Source of the DNA: Sternotherus odoratus
Taxonomy: Eukaryota > Chordata > Testudines > Kinosternidae
Reading direction: 5' to 3'
Length of the DNA stretch: 64,000 nt
Assembly: GCA_032164245.1 (NCBI GenBank)
Contig: JAVMKO010000001.1
Coordinates: 163,919,434-163,983,433 of the forward strand
The notes under the pieces are model-generated. The model saw only the letters and a list, made by a program, of their open reading frames with translations. It was not told the origin of the DNA and searched no databases. This document shows positions 1-12,553 of the stretch, in pieces (positions within the stretch are counted from its first letter, which is position 1; each line of letters starts with the position of its first letter). Position numbers and translations under genes: made by a program.

Positions 1-1998
1 CATCTGACTTCAGGCCCAGCCAGGACAGTGCAATTGATTCATTACAGAAACTTGCTGCAGGACAGTAACTTTATTTCACTTACTTGGAAGGCCGGCTCTA
101 GCTCTGGACACTTTCATTATATTATCTCAATCCTTGGCGCCAACATATTCCATCACACGCACTTCTCTTCAGCTCCCTTGTGCAGTTAGGCCATTCTAAG
201 GAGTGTGACTGTCGGCCCTCTGGATCCGTTATCTGTCTTTTATTATGCATGCTATGGAAAGGTAATAAACTCCAGGGGTGAAAGCCTGGCCCCACTGAAA
301 CCAATGGGAGCTGTGCCATTGACTTCAGTGAGGCCAGGATCTCACCCCAGGTTTTTAATATTCCAATTCTTTTAACCTTATTCATAACCTCACTACAATT
401 GCTTAGGAGTGACAGTTATAGAACCCATAAGTGTGTGAGATCACTCAGAGCTATTCTGCTAACCTCTAAATGGAGCCAGTCCTTAGGGATGGATGGAATT
501 TCACTGCATTTTTCCATTTCATTTGTATAATGAAAACATTCTTTGGACTATGTTCTATTTTTTGGACTTGAGGTGGACCCATTCTGCATATAACCTTCAC
601 GCCTTCTGAGCACTCACTGATACCATATTCATTAGTGATCATCAGGCTCAAGGATTTGGTTTGTTTTAAAAGTGATTTTAAAATAGAGATTCCTTTTAGT
701 AGTTCCTCATCATACCAGCCCCAGAAGCTCCAGTGTATTTAACTTTATACCAGGCTCACTGAGAACCTATCATTTTAGATAGCCATATTTAGGTGCTTGC
801 AGCGAAATTAATTCTAAATAAAAATAGTCTAAAATGAGTCTTTAGGAAGATTTTAGCCAAGAAAATGTAGAAATCTAAATAGCAGGGGAGAGAGGTGCCA
901 CATAAACAGCATCAGACAAATACTGAGTTGAGCCTTGACCTGTCCATGTTGATCCTTAAACCCAATATGCCACATTCAGATGCAACATTTACGATAGTGT
1001 AAGACCCCCTCACATCCTCTCAGATGTGCTCACACACAAGGGGCCTCTTTCTGTTCTGAACTGAAACGGTTTTACAACAGCGTAAGTCCAGTGGAATCAT
1101 TCCTGAGCCACCTCAGTACCAGCGTCCGGGAGACATAAGTTACCTAGGTGCACCCACCCACTGATGTGGGAGCCAAAGGTGGTATAGCTTACATGTCTAG
1201 GAAGTATAAAAAGATGTCATTTGCTTACACTCTTCTCTTCTGGACTGTTGGTGTGTTATAACAATTTACATTGCCAGAGGTTCCATTACATTCATATTAT
1301 TCACGTAGCTGATCCCTCCCCCTACTGTAGATGAGCCCTTACAAGAAGCAAGCTAGCTATAGGAGTAATGAGTTACACAACACTAAGTGGACATGACTAT
1401 GAGTCTAAGACAGTAAGTGAGAGCCTGACTGTGAAATTCCTTGTCCTCTAGTGACCCCTTATAGGGCCCAGGGAACCCAGCCCCCCCCCTTGTCCCTGAC
1501 CAGAGGTGGAAGGTTGGCCCAGCCACACCCTGTTAGAACAGAGGGGTGACCAGGTCAAATTTTAATGGTGTTGCAATCCCCTCGGTGCCTCTTTTGTCCT
1601 CTTTTCAGTGCCCATGGGCACCAGGCATCACCAGCAAGAAGTACCAGGAATCTCTAGCACGGTGGAAGGACTAGAGCTGGATTTTCAGTGTTTTCTGGGG
1701 AAGCAGAGTTGCAGAAGAAGGATGGTGTCTGGGGCTCCCAGAACTTCCAGGCCCCTGGTGGGGATGCATCTCTGGGTAAGAGCACAAAGCTGGGATGGGG
1801 TGAGGAGACTACAGGGCTAGGAGGCAGGAGCTTGGAACATGACAGTGAGTAAGACATGGGTGGCTGTGGCCCATGGTTAGAGTAGGAGTCATGCCTAATG
1901 GTTAGAGAAGGAATCAGAGTCTGGGGTCAGAATGCAAGTCAAAACTTAATCATCAGAACTGAAGTCAGAAATTGGAGACAAAGATCAAGACTGGATTA
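1..1998. other. Unrecognised non-genic DNA
   Basis: No coding region with recognisable domains is visible on either strand. Open frames are short and lack any family resemblance. The stretch holds one short imperfect palindrome (274-349, listed separately) and a C-rich run near 1482. A pyrimidine-rich tract ending in CAG at about 1605 looks like a splice acceptor, but the open frame after it resembles nothing I know. Confidence 0.5.
274..349. repeat. Short imperfect palindrome with a 'gacttcagtg' core
   Basis: The two halves read as inverted copies: 'ggggtgaaagcctggcc' on the left and 'ggccaggatctcacccc' on the right, with 'ccaatggg' and 'ccattgacttcagtg' between. The same design recurs at 45694-45763 and 49729-49800. 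It is probably an old, short fold-back interspersed repeat; I cannot name the family. Confidence 0.5.
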
Positions 1999-2006
1999 CC
2001 TGGGGC

Positions 2007-2561
2007 CAGGGCCGGCGACAGAAATTTGGGGCCCCCCTACTCTGATAGTTTGGGCCCCCCCCAGCCCAGCCGACAGCAGCTGGGGGCCCCCAGCCCAGCC
2101 AGCACTCCCCCCCCCCCAGCTGACAGCGCCTGGGGGAGGAAGCCCAGCCGGCCTCCCCCCCCCAGCCCAGCCGGCGCTCCCCCCCCCCCCAGCTGACAGC
2201 GCCTGGGGGAGGAAGCCCAGCTGCCCCCCCCCCCAGCCCAGCCGGCGCTTCCCCCCAGCTGACAGCTGGCGGCAGCGGGAGCGAGAGCCCGGGAGCGGCG
2301 TGAGCCGCCCTTGCTGCTCCTCCCTCCTCCCCACCCTTTCTCCCCCCTGGACTGCGCCGCTGCCGCCGGCCGGGCTCACTGCTTCTGCCGGGGCCAGGCG
2401 CGCTCGTCCGGAGGGAGCCGCGCCGCCTCCCCGCCCCTTCCCCGCTCTCCAGCCCCGGTCGACAAGGGGGGATGACAACGGATACAGCTGTGTACCGGGG
2501 CCCCCCTAAAGTCAGGGGGCCCGGTACAGCTACCCGTAGTACCCCCCTGTCGCCAGCCCTG
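2007..2561. mobile_element. Non-autonomous hAT transposon, GC-rich, with perfect 8-bp TSD
   Basis: The ends form terminal inverted repeats: CAGGGCCGGCGACAG on the left and, read in reverse complement, CAGGGCTGGCGACAG on the right. The element is flanked on both sides by the identical 8-bp duplication cctggggc (1999-2006 and 2562-2569). An 8-bp TSD with CAGGG termini is diagnostic of the hAT superfamily. The interior is very GC-rich and contains about two imperfect copies of a roughly 65-bp unit of the type 'cagctgacagcgcctggggg' (about 2115-2265). There is no transposase. Long open frames through the interior on both strands are low-complexity shadows. Confidence 0.9.
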
Positions 2562-3744
2562 CCTGGGGCAAGGGAAGGCTAGGTCCAAGGCAGGCACTAT
2601 TACAGCCATGAGCAAATACTTTGAGCAGCTGTTGCTGGACTTAAGAGCCAGTCTGCACATTCATTGGGTTGCCTAGTCTGGCTGTGCTGCAGTGTTTGAT
2701 TCCTAACAGTGCAGGGACAAGGGGAGGGAAATGTGTGGGGCTGATTGCAGTGGGAGAGGGCTTGGGGTTTGAGGTAGGGATGGGGAGGGAGTGCTCTGGG
2801 CCCCCTCTTTAGGAAAATTCTGGCTGTGCCCCAGACCCATTACCTGGGTACCACAAACTGTCCAACATACCAGGAACATGACCCAATAGTAGGACTACAT
2901 AGGAATGGTATTCTCTAGCCCTGGCAAAGTCACTGACTAGGATGAGAGGAAAGGGAGGCTAGCAGGATGTTAGAGAGAACACAGCTGGCACAAACTGTGC
3001 TAACGATGGTTAGGTATAGAGAACTGTAAATTCGTTACATCATTTTCAAGATCCTCAAACCAGTGATGTTGGCAGAGACTACTTTGAATGAGACACCCCT
3101 ACTAGCACACATCTGAGTAAGAAGCCTCAGAGACAAGCAAGGGAGGGCATTGGGTGGCAAAATTTTCTTCAGAGATATTGTTTTTAGCCATTTTTTTCCA
3201 GTGCTGAGTCTACAGTGTAAAAGACTCATATAGCTTCTCCTGCAAAGAGTGCTATCAAATGCAGAATCTGCTTTTCATTATGAAAAGCAAAGCAGAAATT
3301 ATTGGGGAGCGGGAAAGACAGAATATTTTCAATCCAAGTGAAACTAGTGAAAAACAAGCCCTGCTTTGAGTAAGATATTGCACACCAAGCACAATATTTA
3401 ACAAATGCCATCTCTTTTTCTGTTCACCTCCTTTTGTCCATGAGCAAATCACAACATTTTAAAATATACTCATCATTCATCAATCTTTTCAAGTCATGCT
3501 CTGGTTATCACCGGCGAAAAGTTTGTTGCAAACCTCCACGTTGTCTATTTGTGTCAGTGTGGTTGGCCCTATGTCTAGCATAAGCCGATAGCATTGGTCT
3601 TTCATTTTCATGAGCACTGAAGTCACACACCATTTTTAAAAAATAAAAGATTATTACAATTCAAGTGTTGTGAATTTGTTACACCACTGAGTAGAAAGCA
3701 AAAAAAAATGTCCTAACCCACAGTTGGTGGTTTTGTGCATTTAA

Positions 3745-3814
3745 GACCTGATCCAAAGCCCACTGAATGTAGTGAATGTCTCCAACTGACTTCAGTGGGC
3801 CTTGGATCAGTCCC
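3745..3814. repeat. Short imperfect palindrome with 'gatccaaagcccactg' arms
   Basis: The left arm 'ctgatccaaagcccactga' is mirrored by the right arm 'tcagtgggccttggatcag'. The core again contains 'gacttcagtggg'. A second copy of the same family lies at 48706-48769. It looks like an old fold-back interspersed repeat. Confidence 0.55.
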
Positions 3815-4758
3815 CTACTTTATGTTAGAAATGCCATTTGTCGTGTGTGCTAATGCCCAGGCATTTAACACATTATAAGGATCATATGAATTAGAAATGT
3901 GTCATAGAAAGAAATATTTTCAATGAACTTGGAAGCTTAAAAATATAGTAATGATAAGGGGATTTTTTACATCAGGGCTTAATATAGAATTATGTAAATT
4001 CTATATTACTTGGAGAAAAGGAAATACTAGATGTAAAAAAGGCAAATAACTATCCAAAAGCTGTATTTATGAGTGTTAAAGTTTGCAGGCTGCTTTTGAA
4101 GCACATACTATAGGTTACATGATAAAAAGTTTTTTTTAGCAATACATTTTTTAAAAATTATACAGCAGACTTTCTGTTCCTTTGCAAATTTGCATTTTGT
4201 TTGATAAGAATACTAGACCCTGATTCATCTTGCCACTTGTTTGCATTACACAGAGATAAATTACACAAACCTTCTGTTAGCAATGCAAATAATTTCCTCC
4301 TCTTTGTCTTGCAGAAACATATGGACATGCAGGATCACTGAAAACAGTTTTTCCATTTTATTTATGCAAAAAAGGAAAACGACCTACGTACTTGAAAGTC
4401 GTAAAATAATTCCTGGTACCTGTGAATTGTTACTAGCAAGTATAGTTTGTTACGGATATGTTAATCTGTGTGAAACTATACCAACACAAAGCAAACACTC
4501 TGTTAGTACTCGGGGAAAGGGGAATGATTAGAGTAACCCCATATAACCCCTGGCAGCATTCCCGGATTTTAAATGAAAATAGCTTCTCTTAGCTGGGAGA
4601 GAAAAGGAAAGACTGGATTTAAAATAATTTTATTTTGTTTTGAAATATTCCCCCAGTCTCCTTTTAGTCCTAAGTGGTTAAGCATGTGCTTAACGTTTCA
4701 TCTGTTGTTCCATTTATGTCGAACTACTTCCATGCTTAAAAGTAACACATACTAATGG

Positions 4759-4928
4759 GTAAAATTTTCAAAAGCATCTGAATGACTAAATCCTAGTCTC
4801 AAAAGTGGCTTGGGCTCTTAGGAGTTTCATTCAAAGTCAATAAGATTTAGGAGTGGAGGTGCCTACATAACTTTTGAAAATGGTATTTAGGGTCTCAAGT
4901 CACTTGGGTGCTTTTGAATATGTTACCC
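4759..4928. repeat. Long imperfect palindromic repeat
   Basis: The ends mirror each other: 'gggtaaaattttcaaaagca' on the left and 'tgcttttgaatatgttaccc' on the right. Internal segments such as 'aaaagtggcttgggctctta' have loosely inverted partners ('caagtcactt', 'ataacttttgaaaatgg'). A shorter relative is visible at about 33768-33838. It is probably an old fold-back repeat that once had near-perfect arms. Confidence 0.5.
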
Positions 4929-7431
4929 GTAAGCACTAGTTTTTCTTTGGTAGTTTTACTGGATGAGGCCCTTTGCATTCAGACTCAAGCCTTCTTTAAA
5001 AAAGGGGGGGGGGAGAGACATTTATAAGCAAAGCCAAACCCCTCAGAAAGCATTCACTATTGTTCATATTTTTAGTTTAATTACCTTGACCCTCTAGCTC
5101 CTAGTAACCACTAAGCTTTCCAACTATGGCAGAGAACTCCTTGTACTGAAAAGAAGTAAACAAGTTTCAGGTCCATGTTATAAAGACACAAATCTTGCAT
5201 GTACATTTTTTAGGTAATATCACAATAAATGGAGCACTGCTGGGATGAAACAAGCATAAATTAAACAGCAGACAAACTCAGAAAGCCCTGACTTCTGCTA
5301 CTCTTTCTTACTCTCACTTTTGTTGTTCTCCAACTGACTGCAGGCACCTTCATGTCTTGAAAATAAAGATGTGTGTGTGTGTTTATGTAAAATCTATTGA
5401 CATTTTGTTTGTCAGGAATGTGGGGTTTTGTAGATTTTGACTTCTGAATTGAAGGGCATTTCCCAAGCTCTTGAAGGGAGCTCTGCTGTCAGCTGATAGA
5501 AGTAGCTTGTGATTAGTAAAGAAGGTCATGAGCTTAATTATTCCTCTTGTGTCATGGATAAGCGTCAGTGCAGACGCAATTGCTGCTATCATGAATGTTG
5601 TGCTTTATTGCCAAGGCAGCTTTCTTTGCACATTTTTAAACGGGACTCAGAGAGAGAGTATTTTGTCTTCACTTATCATTCAAATCATTCAGAAAGTATA
5701 AAGAAATCATTTGCTAATGTGAGACTTTGGCTACTCAAACAAAGCATCAATATTTCAGAGCTTTGTTCAGAAATCCACTGAACACAATTGTTTTAACTCT
5801 GATACTGCTTCTATTTGCTTATCATATCTCAAGTTTGCTTACTCCCTGCTCCTTACTCGACTGCAGTAATATCCCCATGACTAATACTACCACAGAAATT
5901 AGGAGCTGCAGGTTGTTTGTAGTGCTTAAGTAGAGAAATAAAGCCAAATGTTGCTCTTAGTTTTAATTGTGGAGCCCTATTGACTTCAGTGATACACAAG
6001 TAACTGCAATCAGAAATTCTCCCATTTGGAGTAATGTAAGTTATAACAACTTAATCATTTTGAAGGAGGTTTAATAGAAATCAAATAAGTAGAGACACAT
6101 TATTAAACATCTACATAAGCTCAGATAGAGAACATTAGTGTAGCTCTATTATCTACAATGTATCTATGAGGATTTAGGGCAGCTGAGGGTCTGGCTCACG
6201 TTAGTTACCACAAGTGAACATCTTTGTTACTTGTATATTTTAATGCCCCTAGAAAGGGTTCTTCATACATTTTTTGAAGTAGAGAGAAGGTAGGAGTGAA
6301 AAACAGTGAACTGAATAAAAAGAATGAAGAACTGGTAGATTTTTAGGTGATTCTCTAGACTTTCTCCCCTCTGAAAAGAGAAGCAAATTCACTGTTTAAT
6401 AAAGGGATTGTATTTCCGGATGTGACAGGAGGAGATAGATTCAAATGAAAAGGGTTGTGCCAAAACTGGCTGCTTTTAAGGAAGACTAAGTATCAAATCC
6501 AGCTACCATGAGTGCTAAAGGAAATGAGAAGAGAAATTAGTGAAACGTTAACTGATATTTTACAATTGCCCCTATGACAGGTTGACTCCCGTAAGGGACA
6601 GTGGGAAACACAATTCATAGAATCATATCAACCCTGTCTTTTATTATAAGGAGGTCATGAGATACAGCAGGCAGCTACAATCCAGCTGGTTTAAAGGTAT
6701 TTTGGGGGGAAATAGTTTTATGGGATTTAATGGAGTCATGACGTAATACTTTGAAGGGACTAATTTAACTGCAGCTAGCCAAAATGGATTAAGATGAGGG
6801 ATAGTCCTGCTTGGCTACCATTAGAAAGTTCTGGAAAATATTAGTACCACAGTATCATACAAAAACAGAGTGTACATGCCTACATTTACCTATTAAATTG
6901 AACTGCTAACTTTAGGTTCATTGTGCCAAATGTCAAAGATTACCTTTTGCTTGTCACCCAAGAGACTTTAGAGTGGGTTACCTAAATATCTTCAAGGCTG
7001 TACAATTCTGGGTAAAATTAAGCGCTCTCTCTGTTTTCCTCTTTTAAATATGTTGCTCTACTACTGTAGGCAGCCAGTGTAGTTTGGACACTGGTAGTAT
7101 AAGCAAGTGACTGTGTAGGCGTCCTGGTCAGAAATGGGAGTGGGGGAAAACTGCAAGGAATTTGTTTTGCATTTTTTGTTAAAATTACATTTTGAGGGAA
7201 ATTTTCTGAGCATTCTAATCCTGGCTCTGCCATCGCATCTCAGTATGGCTTGGAGTACGTCACTTGCTCATCTGTGTCTCAGTGCTACTTTCTGTAAAAG
7301 GATGATAATAATTCCTACCCCACAAAGGTGCCATAGTAGAGGCTGATTAAATAATGTAACACAATTTAAAGGTGTATGGAATGTTCTATGGGCGTTCTAA
7401 TTATTGATAATTTTTTACTACTACTAATGGA

Positions 7432-8267
7432 CAGGGCCGGCCTTAGGGAAAATGGCATCCTCGGTGAACTTGTATCTTGACACCCCTGGCCCCTCTGGGC
7501 ACGGCGGCCCTCCCATTGCCACTGACCCTCATGGGCTCCACCCTCCTGTACCCTAACCCCAATGCTGTGCCCTTCACCCCAATCCCTACATTCATTCCAG
7601 TGCCCCAACCCCTGCATTGTGCTCCCTTCGCCCCATCCCTTGCACTCCCCCTTCACCCCTCACACCCTGAACCCCTGCACCTCCTCCTGCACCCCCAACC
7701 CATGCACTGTGCCCCCTTTGCCCCTAACCCATGCATTCCCCCTGCACCCACATCGGGAAACGGAGCTCGGTGCATGGAATAGCTGGCAAAACTGCTTGCT
7801 CCCCCCCACCCTCAAATGCTGATCCTCCATGTACCCCTACGCAGCTGTGAGAGGAGGGAGGGAGGAGCAATATCAGGGCTCCATGAATCCAGGTCACTTT
7901 CTCCACCTGGGCAGGAAAGCAGGAGTTCCTGATGCTCGTCTCACAGCACAGCCCAGATGGGGAAAGTGATCTGGATGCAGGGAGCCCTCACATTGCGCCT
8001 TGCTCCCCCCCCCCCCCATAGCCCCTTATTGGGGTTCGGAAGCACATGTGGGGGGAAACAAACAATATCTATGTGTTACCACTCCCCCTCCCCCCACATT
8101 TTCCTCTGCTGGGAGGAAGCCGGGAGAAATCTGGGCAAGTCCTATGCGATGCTCCCCTGGGAGCAGTTCCTAAGACTACAACGGCAACACGCACCCCTGC
8201 TCTGCAGCACGGGACCACCAGGCACCCTGGGAGTAGCCCAGCAGGCCCATCCCTAAGGCCGGCCCTG
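7432..8267. mobile_element. Non-autonomous hAT transposon with perfect 8-bp TSD
   Basis: The left end CAGGGCCGGCCTTAGGGA and the right end TCCCTAAGGCCGGCCCTG are perfect inverted repeats over about 18 bp. The 8-bp duplication ctaatgga flanks both ends exactly (7424-7431 and 8268-8275). The 836-bp interior is C-rich, with imperfect repeats of the type 'cccctgcac' between about 7560 and 7760, and contains no transposase. Near-identical ends suggest a fairly young insertion. Open frames of about 100 codons inside it are compositional. Confidence 0.93.
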
Positions 8268-8275
8268 CTAATGGA

Positions 8276-9306
8276 CATTGGGCCAAAGCTCTAGTCTACG
8301 TGTTTATGTTTGTGTGGGGGCCCAGAGCAGACACGCAAACTAGATTTTTAAAAGGAACTCGTGATTTTGATTGTCCCAGACCCTGATTTTTTTCAGAAAG
8401 AACCTAATGCGTCTCCATTGAAAATCAGGCCCTTTTTAGCTGATTCTAGTTGAACACCAAAAAAACTGAAACACCCCAAATTACCAGTGACTGTTGAAAA
8501 TATATGTATCTCCTTTAGAGTCTACCTCACTCCGTGCTCTGTTATGTCACTGGTCCAATTTCATCCCCAGTGTAACCCCAATGACTTCAGTGCAGTTATA
8601 GTAGGGGTGAATTTGACTCATGTACCTTCGAGGTTTTTGGTTCACTCACTACATTACTTCTGTAGGATTCTTGATATAAATATTAGAGCAAGAACTGGTT
8701 TGGATAAAAGCAGAACAAACACAAATTGAAATACAAAATTCAAATTTAACTTCAACTACATATTTTCACTGCATAGGTATTTTCAATTAGCCTTTTAACA
8801 ATATATTTTTCATTTTTGTGAATCTGTGTACTTCTCAGCAACAGACAAAATCACAACCACCAAGTACTGAAATTCTGAGACGAGGCATCCTCTTGTGAGA
8901 ATTTCAGGCTAGTTTTGAATCAAAAGGCCAGATTTACCAGTCCGCAATGGCTGTTCTGTGCTGCTCCAGGGATTCAAAGCTGCTGTAAACCCAGTTTAGC
9001 CAGCCAGTTAAACCAGGTTTATGGCTGTTTTGCATTGCCAGAATGTTACAAAGCAGCCACAGAAAGCAGTGAATAAGGTTTGAATAAGAATCCAGAGTTC
9101 CATATAATGTATCTCCAAAATGAACCTCTGGAGGTCTTGGAGCTCTCTGCCATCTAATAAATATTGTATTGCTAGAGAGAACTTATTTGGAATCACAATA
9201 CATTAAATAAAACAGAAAAACACAGGACCCAACTCTCCAGGATTTGGGATGTTCAGATGGTACAAAGGAATCAGATTCTGGCTTTTCATTTGTCAGCTGA
9301 GAATTT
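8276..9306. other. Unrecognised non-genic DNA
   Basis: No gene or clear mobile element is seen. A short stretch at about 8560-8625 ('agtgtaaccccaatgac', 'ttcagtgcagttatag') resembles one half of the dispersed palindromic repeats described elsewhere in the window. Confidence 0.45.
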
Positions 9307-9608
9307 GGGCTGGTCTTCACTATGGGGGGGAAGGGAAGGTCGACTGCAGATACGCAACTTCAGCTACGTGAATCACGTAGCTGAAGTTTGCGTATCTGCA
9401 GCCGACTTACCGCTCGTCCTCATGGCGGCGGTGGTCAGCGGCGCGCTCCCCCATTGACTCCAGCTTGCACCTCCCGATAAGCTGGAGTTCCGGAGTCGAC
9501 GGGGGCGCCGTGAGCGATCGATTTCTCGCGTCTTCATAAGACGCGAGAAATTGATCGCCAGAAGATCGATGGCTACCCGCTGATTCGGCGGGTAGTGAAG
9601 ACATACCC
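9307..9608. mobile_element. PIF/Harbinger-type MITE (302 bp) with two internal hairpins
   Basis: The terminal inverted repeats are GGGCTGGTCTTCACTA on the left and, in reverse complement, GGGTATGTCTTCACTACC on the right. The right terminus differs at one of 18 positions from the left end of the autonomous Harbinger element at 59578. A 3-bp 'ttt' flanks both sides, close to the TWA target typical of the superfamily. Inside are two strong hairpins: one built on 'gcaacttcagctacgtga' and its inverse (about 9339-9402), the other on 'tttctcgcgtctt' and its inverse (about 9519-9557). No coding capacity remains. The same two hairpins occur in opposite order at 11986-12284. Confidence 0.85.
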
Positions 9609-9611
9609 TTT

Positions 9612-11982
9612 GTCTATCTGTGGGACAATCTCATCTGGTGAAAGACTGTCAGAGCCTGCACACACAAGCCTTCTCTGCCCCAGGTTAAGGGACACTTCAG
9701 GGGTGGAAAGGGGAAGGGCCAGAGCTATTCTAAACGATGCTGCTCTCATCCTCAGCTGATGTGAGTTAGAGCAACTCCCCTAGGCCATTCTGTCTCCTAC
9801 TGGAGCCAGCACAGACCAGCCCTCACAATCGCCGAGCCATATGCATCTCCCTGATGGCTCCCCACTCACCTGTGCTGAGTGGAGCTTGACCTCAGGAGGG
9901 AATTTGCCCCATATAATGTAGCTGTCAGCATACTAGTGTCTGGTCTATGACATTCAGAGCACTTTGCATGCCCTGCCCATTGGAATATTTCTCGATGCAA
10001 TATCGTGTCTGAATCTTAAAACAGATTCAATAAAATTTAACATGCTCTTCTGGGTCCAGCTCTTTATTGGGAGTTCATTGCGAAAACCTCCTCTAGATAA
10101 TCCAGCTGGGGTTCAACAGCTGGAAGCAGAATAATCTGTTACCCATCAATATGGAACAAAAAGAAATTGGAAGTGATTTCAGGTTGCAAAAGTAAATCAA
10201 TTACTGACACATGTAGCAGCCCTACTAAACTAGATTCTGCCATGCCCATATGCCCATACCAGATATTACTGCTTCACTGAGGAAAAAGTAGCTCCCAGAC
10301 TATTTTCTTACTGGCAGTTTTTAATATTTACAACACATTGGGAGCTATTGTAAAACATGGCTCTGCAAAACAGGATTTGACTTTAGTCAGTATATCCAGA
10401 AACCCACACACCACTACAGTTCACCAAACACACAGCCACCAAAAGGACGAGAGGGGTGGGATTTGCTTTGGGGTTTTGTTTTTTTAACTCATACCAGAAA
10501 CCGCATATGTAAAGCTGATAAACAGGAGCTTTGTTCAGAAAGGATGTTTGTGGTTAGCTGAAAAATTACTGAAAGCAAAAGACATATACACAAATAGAAA
10601 AACAGCAGCTTCTGTTCTCTCTTTTGCTTGCTCTCCCTACCCCTGCACCGAACTTGATGGCAAGATAATATAAATCTTGCCTTTCACACCTCAAACACAG
10701 TTACTAACTTCTTTTGCATCAGTGGCCTGTGTGCGGAGAGATTTGTAAAGCTTAATTTCTGGCTCACTAATACTATTGTGTGTTTGCTAAACTATCAAAA
10801 TACCACAAAACTAGCCACACCTAATAATTTAATAGGGCCTTAGTTTTTACTCCTGGTAGTACTGCTCAGTATAGTTGAGACGGCTCTGGTAATGAACATG
10901 AAATAAGAAGCAGAGCAAAAGTGTGTTGATTGCTGGGGATTCAACTCTGGGGTCCTAACAAACCACAGATTATTAAACAGGACTTCCCACTGAATTCTGC
11001 TAGGGTTTGACTTGATGGCACGAAATGGCCCCTGGTAATGAACCTCACCTCAAAGTGCATCTTGCAGACAGACCATGCTAAATATAAAGAGGGGGAAAAC
11101 ATGCCACCAACCAAAGAAGTGGGAAATGTGGTGCAGAGCTATGAAGACAGCACTCCAGCTGAAATCACAGCATTTTTCACTCCCATGCTGAATGTGAATT
11201 CATGTTGCTTTTTTGGTGAACACACAAGCCCGGGCTTGTCTGGCTGAGATATTCAGGGAGAAAGGAGGATAGGGGAATGTGTAATGTAATGAAGACTAAA
11301 ATCTTACTTTACATACAGTAAGTGCCTTCGCTCTCCTTTAGCAGTGTAGAGGCTTGGGAGGAAGGGAGGAAAATGTGGACCGAGCCCCAAAAGAGCCACT
11401 TTTAAGTGCTTTTTTCCCCCTTGAGCATCACAGAGATTGAGAGAAGGAAGCAGAGGGGAGAGCAGATTTAGTTTCAAAGGAGCAATACACATAGTGCTGT
11501 TTTCCCCTGTGCAGCTGCGAGACAGAGGGGAGGGGAGAGTGGAAGCATGATCTGAGCCTCCCCCCCCCCCCCCCCAAAGGCTTTTATGTGCTTTAGTTCT
11601 TCAGCAACAGGCGTAAGATCAGATTTTTCTTGAGTTAAAAAAAAAGTGTCCTTTTAGGGCCAAATCCTGGAAACATTTACATGCATGTTTATCTTGAAAT
11701 GATCTATGGGACTACACATGTGATAGGGATAGGGTTTGTATAGGAATAAACAGAGAAGTCCTCATTTTGAATGTGAAGTGTTATTTTTCAAACGTTTTCA
11801 TTTCTTCTAAGAGCTTTAAGTTTAATATTTCCTTTGTTCATGATCGGTATGCCAACAAAAAGACGTTGTGAACCAACGACAAATATGAAACAATACAATA
11901 CGTATGTGTTTTTTTTCTCCGGAGTATTGATTTGTTTTATTACAACTCACGTTTGATGAAAAAAGAAAAACACTTTATACAC
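9612..11982. other. Unrecognised non-genic DNA
   Basis: No gene is recognised. Open frames on both strands are short and featureless. A run of about 18 C residues is at 11560. Nothing else stands out. Confidence 0.5.
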
Positions 11983-11985
11983 TAA

Positions 11986-12284
11986 GGCCTTGTCTACACT
12001 ACCGACTGGATCGACGTGTAGAGATCGATCCATTGGGGATCGTGTCTCGTTATCATGTCTCATTAGGACGCGATAAATCGATCCCCAGAGGCACTCCCAT
12101 TGATTCCGGAACTCCAGCTCGCCAAAAGGCGCAAGGCAGAGTTGACGGGGGAGCCCGCTGTTGACCGCTGCTGCCGTGAGGACGGCAGGTAAGTCGACCT
12201 AAGATGCGTCAACTTCAGCTACGGTATTCACATAGCTGAAGTTGCGTATCTTAGGTCAACCTCCCCACTAGTGTAGACTAGGCC
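11986..12284. mobile_element. PIF/Harbinger-type MITE (299 bp) with TAA target duplication
   Basis: The left end GGCCTTGTCTACACTA and the reverse complement of the right end, GGCCTAGTCTACACTA, match at 15 of 16 positions. TAA is duplicated on both sides (11983-11985 and 12285-12287), as expected for PIF/Harbinger. The interior carries the same two hairpins as the 9307 element in reverse order, so the two are relatives inserted in opposite orientation. They use different terminal sequences (TCTACACTA against TCTTCACTA), so they may belong to two subfamilies. Confidence 0.87.
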
Positions 12285-12413
12285 TAATGTAAGCCTTCAA
12301 TCCTACATGCATGTACCCATGTGCTTAACTTTATTACCACAAGTAGTTCTATTGATTTCAATTTAAGCACATATGTAAATATTTTCAGGATCAGGGCCTT
12401 AAACAGCACATTA

Positions 12414-12500
12414 GGGTGAATCCTCAACTGGTTTTAAATCAATGTAGCTACCCTGAAGTCAGTGAAGGTATCTTCACTTACATCAACTGAGGATTTGACC
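12414..12500. repeat. Short imperfect palindrome
   Basis: The left side 'gtgaatcctcaactgg' pairs with 'caactgaggatttgaccc' on the right, and the middle contains 'gaagtcagtg'. It fits the family of small fold-back repeats seen repeatedly in this window. Confidence 0.4.
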
Positions 12501-12531
12501 CATGTCCCATCCATTTTTTAATTCTATATTT

Positions 12532-12553
12532 TGGTGGTGGTGGTGGTGGTGGT
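12532..12553. repeat. (TGG)n microsatellite
   Basis: About seven uninterrupted TGG triplets. Confidence 0.9.

Larger units (their letters stand above)
2570..7423. other. Unrecognised AT-rich non-genic DNA
   Basis: No gene is recognised. Two palindromic interspersed repeats lie in it (3745-3814 and 4759-4928, listed separately). Open frames are all shorter than 110 codons, start and stop arbitrarily, and show no family motif. A short GT run is at about 5371. Confidence 0.5.

Noticed and set aside
1996..2509. 160- and 203-codon open frames on both strands
   Set aside because: They lie inside a GC-rich hAT element with low-complexity Pro/Gly content and no start context or domain.
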